This document shows, piece by piece, positions 12,001 through 23,785 of a stretch of DNA of 64,000 nucleotides. Every line of letters starts with the position of its first letter. The stretch's first letter is position 1. The position numbers and the translations under genes are program-made. Below the pieces are notes generated by a model. The model was not told the origin of the DNA. It saw only the letters and a program-made list of their open reading frames with translations, and ran no database searches. Source of the stretch: Reticulitermes speratus (Eukaryota; Arthropoda; Insecta; Blattodea; Rhinotermitidae); the NCBI GenBank assembly GCA_021186555.1, contig JAJKFL010000014.1:21645033-21709032 (forward strand). Reading direction: 5' to 3'.

Positions 12001-15000
12001 CTTGGAGCAAATGAGGTAAATTATGAAATTATTAGTCAGAGAGCTAAACATTTCCACCGAGTGATTTCAGGAAGATTAAATTGGAGATAAGATGAATGGT
12101 AGGAACAGTAGTAATCTGGTTTGAGGGTTGAGAACAGGATTTATCCGGAAAAAAACACTGAATTCGCTATAACGGGACGAACCCCTGGAAATTCAAAGAT
12201 AAATAACTCCTTTCTTATCTTCAGGTTTATGATCAACATATAAACATTTTTCGGACAGAAGTTAAAAGTATGAACGTTTTTCTGTCACTAGTCGAAAGCC
12301 TTATTCAATTTTCTACGGCATTATCTTTTACAGAGTGTATTTAGTTGTACATTTCTACTTCAGATAGAACACTTTAGAAAACAGAGATGCCACCAAACTA
12401 AGTACATGTTAACTCTTTTGGAGTGAGAATGACTTTACGTTAGATGCGTAGTGGTGAATTGTCTCCTACTGTGTGTACTGTCTGTATAAAAACCAAATTG
12501 TTAGAGATCTTTCGTTATTCTGTCCCCTTGAAGCAAGTCATTGTTATATTTAAGGGCTCATAAACAAGAAATATAAAAATCCCAGGCCCAAAGTTGCCCG
12601 GTCGAATAAATTTTATACGGTGGCACCTAATATTTGTGGGCCTTCAGTACGGAACTTTTTTCATGTCATCATGCTGGCTCCTAAAGTTTTGAAAATTTTT
12701 GTGCCCCTGGCGTAAACCAAGTGGAAATGTTTGCGTAAAGCAATCTATCGTTATGAAGCATACAAAAGTATCTACGCTCGGTTGGTAGGCCATCCTCGAT
12801 ATTTGCAAATGTTATCTGTATGTAGTAGAACTTGGTATTTTGTAAACTCTCTTTGAGGAAATTTTTAGCTTCATGTCTTGAATATTCAGTGAAACCGTAA
12901 TTTTATATCTCCCTGAAGGACTATAATAGGGTATATATATATAAAAGTGGTCAGATGTGGGATTATCTGTGGAAATCAGATCTACGTATGTGAAATGCTA
13001 TTTTTAACCTTTGAAACGCCAAGGGAATTTACATACTTGTGTACATACAGCGCACGTCTTCACTAGCGTATGGTGGAGCAAAACTTCAGAAAATACGAAT
13101 ATCTTGAATCAGTAAAAGTAATATAGTACAAATTCTTGAAGAATATGATTCTTCTCGCCAGGTTTCCCGGTTCAGAATACCTAACCGCAAATAGTCTAAT
13201 GCTGCTGCTGCATGATCTTACTCATACGAGTATCTATTAAAGCAGGCATGACGCTTCTTCCTTTTTATGTAGCCAGTTACATTGTAAGAATAGCTGAAGT
13301 TTAAATGGTACATGATACTGAATTAGCTTTTACCTTAGAGTAAATTGTTTTAAGAACTTTTCAAATTCGATAGATTTCAGAATCTGATATTCTGTCCATG
13401 CACCTATTTCGTTTAATCAGTTACGTGATCGTGTAGTTAAAATTCTGGTTGCAAACGACATAAGTTTTTTTTTGAATTAATGCATCATAATTCGACAGCC
13501 AAGTTAACGAACGTGTTTTTAAGTATTGAAAGTTTCTATGTTTTTCCCTTTTGTATTATTTTTCGGTGGCGGAACCTTGTGAAGTTGGTAACGAACCTTC
13601 GACTTTCTAAAATTCGGAGAATTTGTTGACAGACGAATATTAGCTTCTCAAAAAGATTTCTCCTCTACAGAGTTAGTTAATAGTAGGCACTTTATCTACT
13701 TCGATATATTAGCTACTTCGAAAAATGACAACTTCATGAAAGACATAATAATTGAACGTATAAAAATTCTGCATGACCCCTGTTTAAATAACTGGCAATT
13801 TAACAGAAAAGTTAACAAATTGACACATTAATTTTATAAAGCATTAATTGACAGCATAAATCCTGCAGATAATGGGCAAATATTAATGGCGTTCCTGTTC
13901 ATGTGAACACTACCTTCCTCTAAAAGTTTAAAATAACAGCTTTAAACGTGTGATAGTGGGATACGAGTGTGAAATGATTATTCATTTTAAACAATTAACT
14001 GTCTGAGGTGACTAATATAGTATTTAATTTTTGTACATTTAAAATAAACTTGCATTTATACAATAATAGGCAACGCACATAAAAATAGACACACAAAATT
14101 ATACAGCTTAAAAATAATATAAATAGACATTCCTGTCCGGCGTATTGATTCCTATCCCATGCGGTTTTATTTCAGAAGGTTATGTAAGTGTATAAGAAAA
14201 TATAATTAGACCCACTATTATATATTTTTCAGAATTGTCTTCCGGAAGATTTTAGATTAACCAAGGTTGCATGATACCATGGATTTACTACGAATTTAAC
14301 GCTTGATGTCTTTCGAATTACATGTAAAATAACTATAAAATACGGCATGTGTATTCATATTAGTGTATAAACGATGTTATATTGGTCTGTACGTTTTGTG
14401 TCTTACACATTTATATTCTTACGTGTTGCTTTACCTATATCTGATATTTGTAGAAAAGAAAGGCAAATCAGTATTTAATAATACATGAGAACTGATATCA
14501 TGCTCCCTTAAACTTTATTAACGCATTTACACTAAACCTTCCGCGAAGACAGTTGTGATAATTTAGACGAGTGCATGATGATGACATGGCTTGTAGAATG
14601 TACTGTGAACTGAGTAAGATAACGCATACAGAATTACGAAATGTGGCCTTCGAGTGGACGAATTGCCAACGGGATAGCAGAGACAAGGTCTTGAGATATT
14701 TGTGGGCATCGCCCCTTTATAAGTTTTATCTACATTTCAGAGAAGTAAAAATAAAAATAAAATCTCACTTGTAATATAATAGTCTAATGAAAATTTAACA
14801 TTGTTCATGAAACACTTATTTTCGAGAAATAATGGATCACTGAATATTACAGGTGTTATTTTTATTAAAGGATATGAAATCCAGTTAATTTAAATTTTAA
14901 GTAATGCACTAGGCTTTATAAGTACTGTTCATTTGATTAACTTATTGAAATAATTTATCAAATTTCCTTATACCATACCTGATATTTAGAAACAAACTCG

Positions 15001-15479
15001 TTTCTTTTCACATTCAATATAATGTATTAATTATCGGAAGGATGTGTTGATCATGTGTGTTTCACTCGCATGGTATCATGCGAGAATTCCCTCCGAAAAG
15101 ACTACATTATGATTCCATCAGCTATAATATGTCCCACTATCAGACTGTGTCTTATATCCTGTCTGCAGTTCTTCTCTGTCATTAAACACAATGAAACATA
15201 TTCCAGTATTCGAGTCACAGAATAGTTATGGGAACAAAACTGTCCTATTTAATACGATATTTGAGGTTCTCAGTGTGGTGTTGCTGAAGTTTCAAGTGAT
15301 GTTACACCATGTCGACTGGTAAATAGTTACCGATGTTTTCTCAGGGTTAAAGTTTGACGGCTTAACTGTGAAGATGAAAATACTATTATCTTTCGGAACG
15401 TCAGTAGGTATTTACCAATCGACACGGTGTAACGTCTCAGAAGTATGAGTGAGGTAACGGCGCGTAGAAATGGGAGTCA
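9084..15479. other. Intergenic 3' flank, no gene seen
   Basis: AT-rich, with only short chance open frames. The sole structured item is the minus-strand stem-loop motif at 10495-10526. No host coding signal was found up to the polyadenylation site of the cuticle gene. Confidence 0.6.
10495..10526 (-). repeat. CTGA...GAAAC stem-loop motif, single copy
   Basis: Minus strand: CCTGAGAATGGCTAACACTG then GCCGAAACATGC. TGGC pairs with GCC(A) around a short loop. Related motifs lie at 21717, 38239, 50244, 60088 and 60652, and inside the foldbacks at 16.0, 53.9 and 57.4 kb. Confidence 0.55.
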
Positions 15480-15497
15480 ACACCAACTATGGTCCCT

Positions 15498-15503
15498 TTT
15501 ATT
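15498..15503 (-). terminator. Polyadenylation signal AATAAA
   Basis: AATAAA on the minus strand, 50 nt past the stop codon of exon 3. Cleavage would be expected around 15475-15490, giving a short 3' UTR of about 65-80 nt. No closer canonical signal is seen. Confidence 0.7.
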
Positions 15504-15553
15504 GCTGAATGATTGGTGTATCAGCAAAGGTTCGATACGGTGGGACTTAAGAT

Positions 15554-15907
15554 CTAGTAGCCGGGGCCGGATTGTCCGGGAGGGCCGTACGTTGCTGAAG
15601 GACCTCCGATACGACCTCCACTGTTGGCCCCCGGGTAGTTGTATGTTCCGCTGTTAGTGTCGGGGTATGAAGCTTGACCCTCATAGGAAACATCGGCGTG
15701 GAATCCAGTCTTCCAGTCGGCGGTGTAGCGTACAATCTGCAGTCGTCCATCTGGAAGTCGCACACGGTACTCGCCCTTCACAACATCTCCGTCGCTAACG
15801 GCGTTGTGCGAATAGTCTGTGCCGTAATAGTCATCCTTAACGGCGTAGTTGAAATCGTAAGGCATGCCAGGTACATGGTGATCGTGGAGATGTTCGTCAC
15901 CCAGGAC
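15554..15907 (-). CDS. Pro-resilin-like protein, exon 3 (residues 118-234, RR-2 chitin-binding domain)
   Basis: The exon starts after acceptor TTATGTTTGTGCAG and runs 117 codons to TAG. It opens with an acidic/His-rich lead (GDEHLHDHHVPG, residues 120-131). The extended Rebers-Riddiford domain follows at about 133-194: PYDFNYAVKD, a YYGTDYSHN segment, the hallmark SDGDVVKGEYRVRLPDGR, then QIVRYTADWKTGFHADVSYEG-like ending. DGDVVKGEY..LPDG and YTAD mark the RR-2 class of cuticle proteins. The aromatic residues Y134, F136, Y138, Y164 and Y178 are those expected on the chitin-binding beta-sheet face. The RLPDGR.Q.V variant is typical of pro-resilin-like CPRs. The tail (195-234) is Gly/Pro-rich, with a third YGPPG at 224-228, and ends PGY. 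The frame is intact, with no missing key residue. Confidence 0.96.
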   Translation of the reverse strand, partial: VLGDEHLHDHHVPGMPYDFNYAVKDDYYGTDYSHNAVSDGDVVKGEYRVRLPDGRLQIVRYTADWKTGFHADVSYEGQASYPDTNSGTYNYPGANSGGRIGGPSATYGPPGQSGPGY

Positions 15908-15985
15908 CTGCACAAACATAATCCTATAATGTAAACCTCAATATAATTTATGAGTTCTTTATACTTTCGCAGCGGTTTTGTTGTG

Positions 15986-16183
15986 GTCTCCGTTCTTGTA
16001 GGATGCGTCGTCGAGTCAGTAGATGCCCGGCGTTTCGAGACAATTTAATGGTTTCATCTTCAAGGGCCAAAATGCACTTGCCTTGTACATTTCATCCCTT
16101 GCAGGTGCGAACACTAGATTATCTCGAAACATCGGGCATTAATTACCCAGCTGTACGGCGCACATTCCGGAAGAACGGAGACA
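15986..16183. mobile_element. Foldback element 1 (head-to-head modules)
   Basis: Two diverged copies of one module face away from a centre near 16080. The minus-strand copy reads CCTTGAAGATG...GTCTCGAAACGCCGGGCAT (16062 leftward). The plus-strand copy reads CCCTTGCAGGTG...ATCTCGAAACATCGGGCAT (16095 rightward), and both continue to AAGAACGGAGAC. The arms are about 95-100 nt. It has the same architecture as the elements at 53802 and 57282. Confidence 0.65.
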
Positions 16184-16756
16184 GTACACTTAATTTACGT
16201 AATGTGTTGTGGTTCACTGATTTTAATAATGTAAATTATATTTTATTTTGTAGTTTATAATTTACAGTATGTTGCCTATAGCCTACGACGAAATCATTAT
16301 ATTCGGTTGTTTTTTCAGAAAAGGTGGAGAGCTACGGGCTTTGGGCACTAGAATATTTTGCTTTATGTTGGAACTGTGTTCTTCAATTGCTTCACGTGTA
16401 TGTTAGGGACCATTCAGTTGCACTTGCTTGTGTGACTGAAGCAGACACCTCGCACGAAATCAATCCAAGCCACAGACCTGGTGCCGCATCTGACATTAAG
16501 AGTCGCTTATTAGGTATACCAGCATGTGTATCAATTAAAACGGGACATGAATTAATACGGCTGTAAAATTTTCATAATTTTAAAGAGAAATACCAATTTT
16601 CTTTTACTCTTAGATTTTCTATTTGCAGCTGCAGCTTCAAGTCTAATTTTATCTTAATTTTATATTACATTTTGCGCTAACATGCTTGAATGTCAATTGT
16701 TTTTTTGTACGAGGAGAAGAGTATGGTTTTGTGTTTAAGTTTGAATACTGATAACC

Positions 16757-17056
16757 TGCACCGGTATAGCTTAAGCAGTACAGTGACTAGGCTAAGGCTG
16801 GACGACCAGTGAATGTTGGTTCGATTTCCTTTATTGGCAAGACATTTTCTCTTCTTCAGAGCGTCCAGACAGAACACTAGAACCCCCCCCCCCCGCCCAA
16901 CCTTCTGTTCAATAGGCACGGGAGGCTGGTGGTAAATCGGCCGCGGCATAAAGCTTGCCAAACACCATCTAGTGGGCAGGTTAAGAATGCGCGAAGCTAT
17001 ACCTCCTCACGCCCCGTATCTCTTCATGGCGTGCACAGGGACAATTTTATTTTTAT
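16757..17056 (+). mobile_element. tRNA-derived SINE, diverged
   Basis: The head has an A-box-like TATAGCTTAAGCAGT and B box GGTTCGATTTCC (near 16819-16830). A poly-C run follows (about 16881-16894), then a body ending CTTCATGGCGTGCACAGGGA. That end matches the repeat near 32255-32275 and, more weakly, 1180-1195. No clear target duplication. Confidence 0.6.
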
Positions 17057-19779
17057 AATGCGAACCTGAGGATTGCAAGGTATTTATCGTTGTTATTTAA
17101 AGAAGTCCTCAATTACCGAGATTACGAAAAACATAATTACCTCTACTACAATTACGCATATGCAATTTACAAGAGACAATTGTTGGAACTTAATTACATA
17201 ATTACGTATAGTGTTTATTTTAATTTAATAATTTCATTGTTTTCTGACGATAATAACTTACAGCAGACTCACACTTCTAAGTCTTTCTAGTGCATAATCA
17301 CATCTGTGTGTATCATTATTTAACACTGTAGCATGTACGAAGTGTGTCATGACACTGAAGGCCCCATTAACATTTCTGTACCACGAAATGTATCAGAGAT
17401 AAACTCCGCTGTATGGGGGTGTATAAGGTAGCTCACTATAAGCCTGTGTTTGATTTCGCGACAAATGTCTCCCAAGAATGTGTCGTTGAAGAAAGACGTT
17501 TAAAAATTAAGAGTTGTTGTGTCATGTAACTGCAACAAGTTTTACTCAGTGATACTATGAAGGCAGTGGGTATTCATATTACGGTCTTCCGTGTTATGAC
17601 GTCATGAATTTTGGTATACAAAAAAGGACGTTTCCTCAAAGATGACCGCAGCAGGTTCTTCAAAATCTCAGGTACACACTAGCAGGCTGCGGGGCATAGC
17701 ATCATAGAAGGCCGTAATCTTGACGTCTCACGAGGTTTTGTTTTAAACTCTGGTCTTTCTTACAAAATGTGTAACCTGTTGTATGGTTCAAGGCAGAATT
17801 ATTTTGCTAAAACCAGCCTAAAAGCTAGTTATTAAGATATCGTGCGACTTTCACATGTGTGCTGTGTTCAGTGCTCTTTATGCTTAGAAGACTGTCACGC
17901 TTGGATGTCTTCAGTGTACGTGATTATGACATGTGTATAACTTAGACAAATGGCTGTGAGGGATATTGAATGACAGTTTAACATACTTTCATGTCGCATG
18001 CAAAGCAGTTTTCATTGTCTCTTACCAAACTGTAGTACTCGGGATTTATGTGATGTAACAAAGCTTACGTCGGATGTGCTGTGCTAAAAGATGTTGGGTT
18101 TTCAATGCAGAAAGCAGACAGTAAGATAATAGTGAATAATTAGTTCCAAGAAAATTGAGAGAAAGAGTAATGAATTGTTGGATGACTCTTCTTGAGACAG
18201 TAGGCCTATGAGGGGACATAGGTAAATTCACGTAGAACCTCGTCAGTAAGTGGCTTCCTGGCCAAAATGGGACATGCTTGCTTATAAATTACAAACTTTA
18301 TTTCTGTCATACTTCGTGGTACGCAATGTTCTAAACGTATTTAGAACAACCAGCTTTTACACGTTGTTTCATCAACTTTCATTTATTGAAAGACACGTCA
18401 CGTCACCTTATTTCTGCATCATCGTTGTAGTAGGATAAAATTATGTCATACAAAATGTAACATCGTATGAGCCCACGGCACTCACGATAACGCAGAAATA
18501 AGGCGTCAGAAATTGTTGGTAAGTACATTAAAAGCTGATTAAAAGTTCGTAAATCCTGGTATTTCGAAATACGTTTGGAACTATCAATTACGCTTCGATA
18601 TGTGGCTATTAAAGTTTTATGTGGAAAGATATTAAAAGTACTTGTTACTTAATTACTTTTATAAGTACAGTACAGAGGGAAAGACGCACGCAAATGCCAG
18701 GTGAAAGAATCTGCTCAAGATTAATTTGCGCGTTTGTAGCATAAGAGCCACAAAGTAAGCACTAGATATACGTGACCATTGGTCGTTTATATGGTTGTAA
18801 AATTGTATTACTTATTCACCTCCTCGGTTCTTCCAGCTAATGAAGGCCTTCATCCACTTACATAATATTTAAATTTATCATCTCAAAATTCATAAACGAA
18901 ATTAATTCAGAAGTTTCAAAATAAATGTACACCATCCCTCTAGATATAAGACATCGCTTTGCAGACAAATTAAGTACATTGACTTTCATAAACTGACATG
19001 TCAGGGTCGTGTCAAGTAATTAAAGTCACCCGGACAGGTAGTGTGCTTCAACTATTAATGTGTGCCACCTTTTTAAAATATGCCTTGGCGGCTTGCTGCA
19101 CCTTCCGTCCCATTTAGCAGTTACTCATAGTCCTCACATATCACCTACATTACATGACATGTGCAACATAACATCTTCATTTAGGTATATAATGAATTAC
19201 ACGTATTGTCTCGACATCCTGTGTTGCTATAATTCACTACAAAAATCAAGGCTACCTTTTTTTGGGGGGGGGGGGGAAGTATAAATCATCGAGTATTCAT
19301 TGTGTTACAAGAAATTAAGAAGACACCGACAATTTTTGTGGAAACATCCGAGCTGCATGCCCTTTCACAGCACGTAAATAATGATAATCGTCCAGGACGC
19401 TGACCTTCATGACGTTTTGTGTTCATGGTCATAAGAAAACAGGTCACGAAAGAGACAGAGAAACAGGTTACTAGACACTCAGTGTTCTGTGTAACATTAC
19501 GCAAATTTCACAGCTTTCTGCAGGTCAGACGACGCTATAGTATACTAAATGCATCAACAGCTAAACGTAAGAAGGATATCCCCGTGAGGTCCATTTGTCA
19601 ATATAGCGCAAGTGTGCCTGTGTAAGAACAAGTATTGCTTTAGTAGAAATATCCAATAACGTAAGGGGCTTCTGAAAACTGTCTGTTCTTAAGAGTCTGT
19701 AAGACTGACGGGCGGACCAACAAATTGCTGTAATTTAATTTTGTTGGAAGTATTGAGGGATTCGCAGTTTAAATCATGA

Positions 19780-19861
19780 ATAGTACAGAACATGCATTAT
19801 GTTACACCCCGTGCACATTTATAGTACAGAACAGGCATTATGTTACACCTCGTGCACATTT
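19780..19861. repeat. 41-bp tandem duplication
   Basis: A unit starting ATAGTACAGAACATGCATTA occurs twice (19780-19820, 19821-19861), differing at about two positions. It is a simple local duplication. Confidence 0.85.
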
Positions 19862-20259
19862 ACACTTAATCCAGCCCTGTTTATCATGTTTTCTGGTATC
19901 GTATTGCAGAAATCTCGTCAGAGTGGAAAATGGTTTATTCTGTTATTAACTGAGACAAGAACACAGGCCCTATATAAAAAGTGCTAGTATTTACACGTAG
20001 ATTTTTATACATTTGAATGACACATTTATAGTAAAGTTTTAATACAGTAAGGTTTTAATACATATTATATTGTTCTTTATATGTTCAGATTACGTCAGGG
20101 ATAAAAATCACTTTACTAGTATACCTAGGGCTCTGAGACGGCCTGGTGATTTTACGAGAAGGCACACGAAGCTGCCGACTTTATTGATGTAGGTTGAAGT
20201 CTCGGCTTGTGCGTGGTATTTGTGCCGTGTTTGGATGTAGCTAATTTCCCTACTTATCG

Positions 20260-20478
20260 ATGGCAGAGAAAACAGGGATCGTGGTTTCAAGTTCAGCTCA
20301 GTGCATTCAGGATGACATGGACCGTGTATGTGATGTTTTTGAGAGAGCCGAGAAATGCATACGATATTTCAGTCAAAAAAATATGGAGGAAAGTGATCAG
20401 TTTGGAGACCTAGACATAGATGAGCTGTGCTCCATGTTAGTTTATTTACCTATAGATTTGAGTTCTGTGTCCTTTTAA
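20260..20478 (+). CDS. Unexplained 72-codon open frame inside intron 2
   Basis: This frame runs opposite to the host gene. It starts MAEKTGIVVSSSAQC and is acidic and Cys-containing, with a segment like DDMDRVCDVFERAEKC and later DLDIDELCSMLVYL. Residue use is more protein-like than in neighbouring frames, and the start context ATCG-ATGG is fair. I recognise no family. It could be a fragment of an old element's gag-like protein, an exon of an unseen gene, or chance. No promoter, splice site or polyadenylation signal ties to it. Confidence 0.15.
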   Translation: MAEKTGIVVSSSAQCIQDDMDRVCDVFERAEKCIRYFSQKNMEESDQFGDLDIDELCSMLVYLPIDLSSVSF

Positions 20479-21716
20479 GCTATAGTCGCTTTAACATTCA
20501 GTTGAGACTACCTCCGTACTTAGCATTGTTGCGTGTATTTTAAATGGGCTGTTGCCACGCTGCTACAGTCAGTGTAAATACATCAGCTCTTCTGTGGCTT
20601 TCCAGATGTAACGAAGAAAAGCTTCTGCAGTCTACATATATTACAAGTTTTCTTGCTTATACACAGAGTCTTATTCCAGAAGACTGGAATTTACACCAGC
20701 ATCGCTTTGGCAACACCAAATCTCGGGCAAACCTAATGTTTGCAGGACGACAGTTATAGTGACCGCTTACTGTGTAGTAAGTGGTCTCAACTGAAAGTTG
20801 AAGCAGGTATATAAAGCCTTTGGTCCTGCAGAACAGGAAGTACTAAAGGCAAAGCCCATGAAACTTCAGTATTTATTAGCGAGCAAGATCTTGTGGCTGT
20901 ACCGCTCGAGACTTGTATTCCACTTATGTTCAGTTAAGATCTCAATAGAGCTTCCTGAAATCCTGACTCACATGTCCTATGTTTTCTGTCAGTCTGTTCA
21001 GGCAACTGCTACCACAACATTCATGATAACTTTCCCATATCATTCGACTCTACAGTGCACTGTGAAGATCTTTTTAAATAACTGAAAGACTTTACGTAAT
21101 AAGCACAGTAACATGAAATTTTGAGCACTGACTGGAATGGCACGAAGTTAGTATGTAGGCCTATGTGTAATTTTAGAGCTGCCCGATCATTATCGTGGAT
21201 AACGTGAATCCTTATAACCACAGTAGTTCAATTTCGTTACTCTGATATGGACCTGAGTTATATAAGGGGCCGATGTATTGCTGTAACTACTAGGTTCATT
21301 AAGGATAGTTAACGGAAAAATGTTGCGGTGAGATGGAGCTGGGTTTCTATACCGGTAGAAGTTCAGCCGTGACTAGATCGTGCTTGCGTCTGACTTCATT
21401 TGCATTGCTGTTGAGACTTTTTTTGCCATCGTAATGACCAGCAATGCTCGATTATGGGTGTGGATTTTATATGAAACTGTCACTTCCGCGTGAGATTTTG
21501 TGTGAACATATTGGCGAAAGAGTCCGTTCTTTGGCCTCGGGTTTTCGTGAAATAAGTACACCAAAGTCATTACATTTGTTAATTGTTAAAGCAGTGTTGT
21601 GAGTATCAGCTGCATCTCCTTTCAACTTGATGGACGTCATCCCGTTGTGCTTTCAGTGATCAAAAAGTAATCAGTTATATTACCGTCTGACAGTTTTGTG
21701 TACTAGAAGCAAGCTA

Positions 21717-21748
21717 CATGTTTCAGTCATGCCGGACCATTGTCAAGC
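21717..21748 (-). repeat. CTGA...GAAAC-type stem-loop motif, diverged
   Basis: Minus strand: CTTGACAATGGTCCGGCATG then ACTGAAACATGTAGC. It sits immediately beside the AACT tail of the RTE-B copy at 21757. Confidence 0.4.
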
Positions 21749-21755
21749 TTGTATG

Positions 21756-21756
<1 letters not shown>

Positions 21757-21788
<32 letters not shown>

Positions 21789-22245
21789 CCAAGGAGCGGA
21801 GTCCTTCTTGAGAAGCTAACAGGTCTTCAGCTAGTCACGAAATTCCCAGCATTTTATGGAACCCGAATGTTTATTACTGCATTCATAAGAACCCGCCACC
21901 TGTCCCTATCCTAAGCCTTATCAATCCAGTGCATGCCCCGCCATCCCACTTCTTGAAGATCCATTTTAATATCATCCTCCCATCTACGCCTGGGTCTTCC
22001 AAGTGATCTCCTTCCCTCAGGTCTTCCCACCAAAATCCTCTATGCACCTCTCCCCTCCCCCATGAATGCTACATGGTCCGCCCATCTCATTCTTCTTGAT
22101 TTGATCACACGAATAATATTTGGTGATGAATACAGGTATTAAGTTCCTCTTCTCCACTCCCCTGTTACCTCGTCCCTATTAGGCCCAAATATCCTCCTCA
22201 GCACCCTATTCTCGAACACACCTCTATTTCGAGGTGTCGGGCTTA
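21757..22245 (-). mobile_element. RTE-B retrotransposon 3' end with (AACT)8 tail
   Basis: On the minus strand the sequence decodes to the C-terminal end of an RTE reverse transcriptase: FENRVLRRIFGPNRDEVTGEW-like at 22170-22240 and [15 protein letters not shown]...DW..K at 21915-21995. It then runs to a stop and ends in eight units of AACT (21757-21788), the short tandem tail expected of RTE elements. It is 5'-truncated and non-functional. Confidence 0.8.
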
Positions 22246-22868
22246 TTGCTTTTGAAGTCAGATTTATTTATCTCGAATTACGTCCACGAATGCGTGAAAA
22301 GATGTTGGAATGGTAATATAGAATATTTTCATGGCATATAGATATGGATAATGTACGGCAGTGTGAATCCAGCTCTGTAGCAATGTACTTGCGTGAACTC
22401 GGAATGCAAGCGTTCCTGTTTCTTGTTTTTATGCCGGAAATGCGACTTAGGGCGTGACAGTTCGCTCTTTAAAGAGAGTTGTTCTGAGAGATCCAAATAG
22501 TAATTTTCACTGTAATTATAGGTACGTCAGACACGTATTTCGCAGTAAGGTTTAGATTACAACTTGTGGTGGGCCACGAAAGGTGAAACTACCTCGTATT
22601 ACATGTTGTAATGGACACTGTGCTGTTGTTATTTCAGTTTAACTTTTGTATCGAAAGTAAATTAATTTCCGCGACCATTAACTATTATTCTTTGTTTGGT
22701 ATTTCAATTAGACCAACAAGAAACAGCCTATTCTGTTCGGTGGAAAATTTACGAAAAAATTGCCACTAATCAGTTTGTGGGTTCCAATTAACAAAGTTCA
22801 TACTCACATGCACCATTTGTATATTTCGCAGTTTTATGAAGAGGGTAAGGTACATTGGTATTATAAAC

Positions 22869-23389
22869 CAGTGTTATTCAACCTGGGGTAAGCGTACCTC
22901 CGGGGGTAAGCGAAGGCATCTTAGGGGGTACGTAAAATTAAAAAAATAAATATTATTTCATGATAAACACTGAATAATCAGGGCCAGATTTAGGGTTAGC
23001 CACAAGAGACCCGGACGTAAGGAAATGCGATTGGGAGCGCCATTTTTTCTCTCTCTCTCTCTCTCCTTTGTGCGATTCTTATCTGGGCGGCTAGTTTCAT
23101 TTAATTCCACATAGTGCATATAATTTTGCTTTGCTAAAACACCTTTGTTCCTTTATTAATTTTTATATGGTAGGCTATAATATATTTGTTATTAATAGCT
23201 TTATTCTCCTTTTTCTCATTTGAAACTTATTATTTAATACATTATTTTGGATGTAATTTATTTAACTTATTTTAGATGTAGATTATAGACTGCGCAGAAC
23301 TTGAATTATGCACCAACAATTTTGGGGGTACAAAGTCGAAGAGAAATTACATCTGGGGGTACGCGAACAAAATAGGTTGAATACTGCTG
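22869..23389. mobile_element. hAT-type MITE (521 bp)
   Basis: The left end CAGTGTTATTCAACCT and the right end (reverse complement) CAGCAGTATTCAACCT form terminal inverted repeats, with matching GCGTACC blocks slightly inward. Flanks TTATAAAC (22861-22868) and TTACAAAT (23390-23397) form an 8-bp target duplication with two transitions. CAG...CTG ends and 8-bp duplications are diagnostic of hAT elements. No transposase frame is present. A (TC)n run lies at about 23048-23065. Confidence 0.85.
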
Positions 23390-23428
23390 TTACAAATGTT
23401 CTTCTTACTGGACTGTATATAGGTAGGC

Positions 23429-23720
23429 TACTAACTCCATGAAGCAGAGTACTTCGTGGGAAGTTAATGCGGTCTGCACTAGTCAAAAAATCACCGCATT
23501 TTATGGAACCAGAAAATTCTCTACCATGTTCACAAGATCCCATTACTTGTCCTTTTTATGACCCAGATGAATCCAGTCCACATCATCCGATTCTATTTAC
23601 TTAAAATCAATTTTAATATTATCCTTCAATCTCCGCCTAGGTGTTTCAAGCAGCTTATTTCTTTCAGGTTTTCTCATTAAAATTCTGTAAGCATTTCTAT
23701 TCTCCTCTATACCATCATGT
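23429..23720 (-). mobile_element. RTE-B 3' fragment, diverged
   Basis: It shares the conserved block CCATGAAGCAGAGT..TTC, ATTTTATGGAACC and CATCCGATTCTATTTAC-like spacing with the copies at 21757 and 51838, in the same minus orientation. It is decayed, with frame lost. Confidence 0.65.
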
Positions 23721-23728
23721 TCCGTCGA

Positions 23729-23785
23729 CAGCCCTAATGGGCACATGCCTCCTCATTGTCGAGACTTCGCGATCACATGATACAG
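23729..23785 (-). mobile_element. SINE family A 3' fragment
   Basis: ACAGCCCTAATGGGCACATG and CTCCTCATTGTCGAGACTTC match the 3' end of the family A SINEs at 192 and 39973. The head is missing. Confidence 0.6.
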
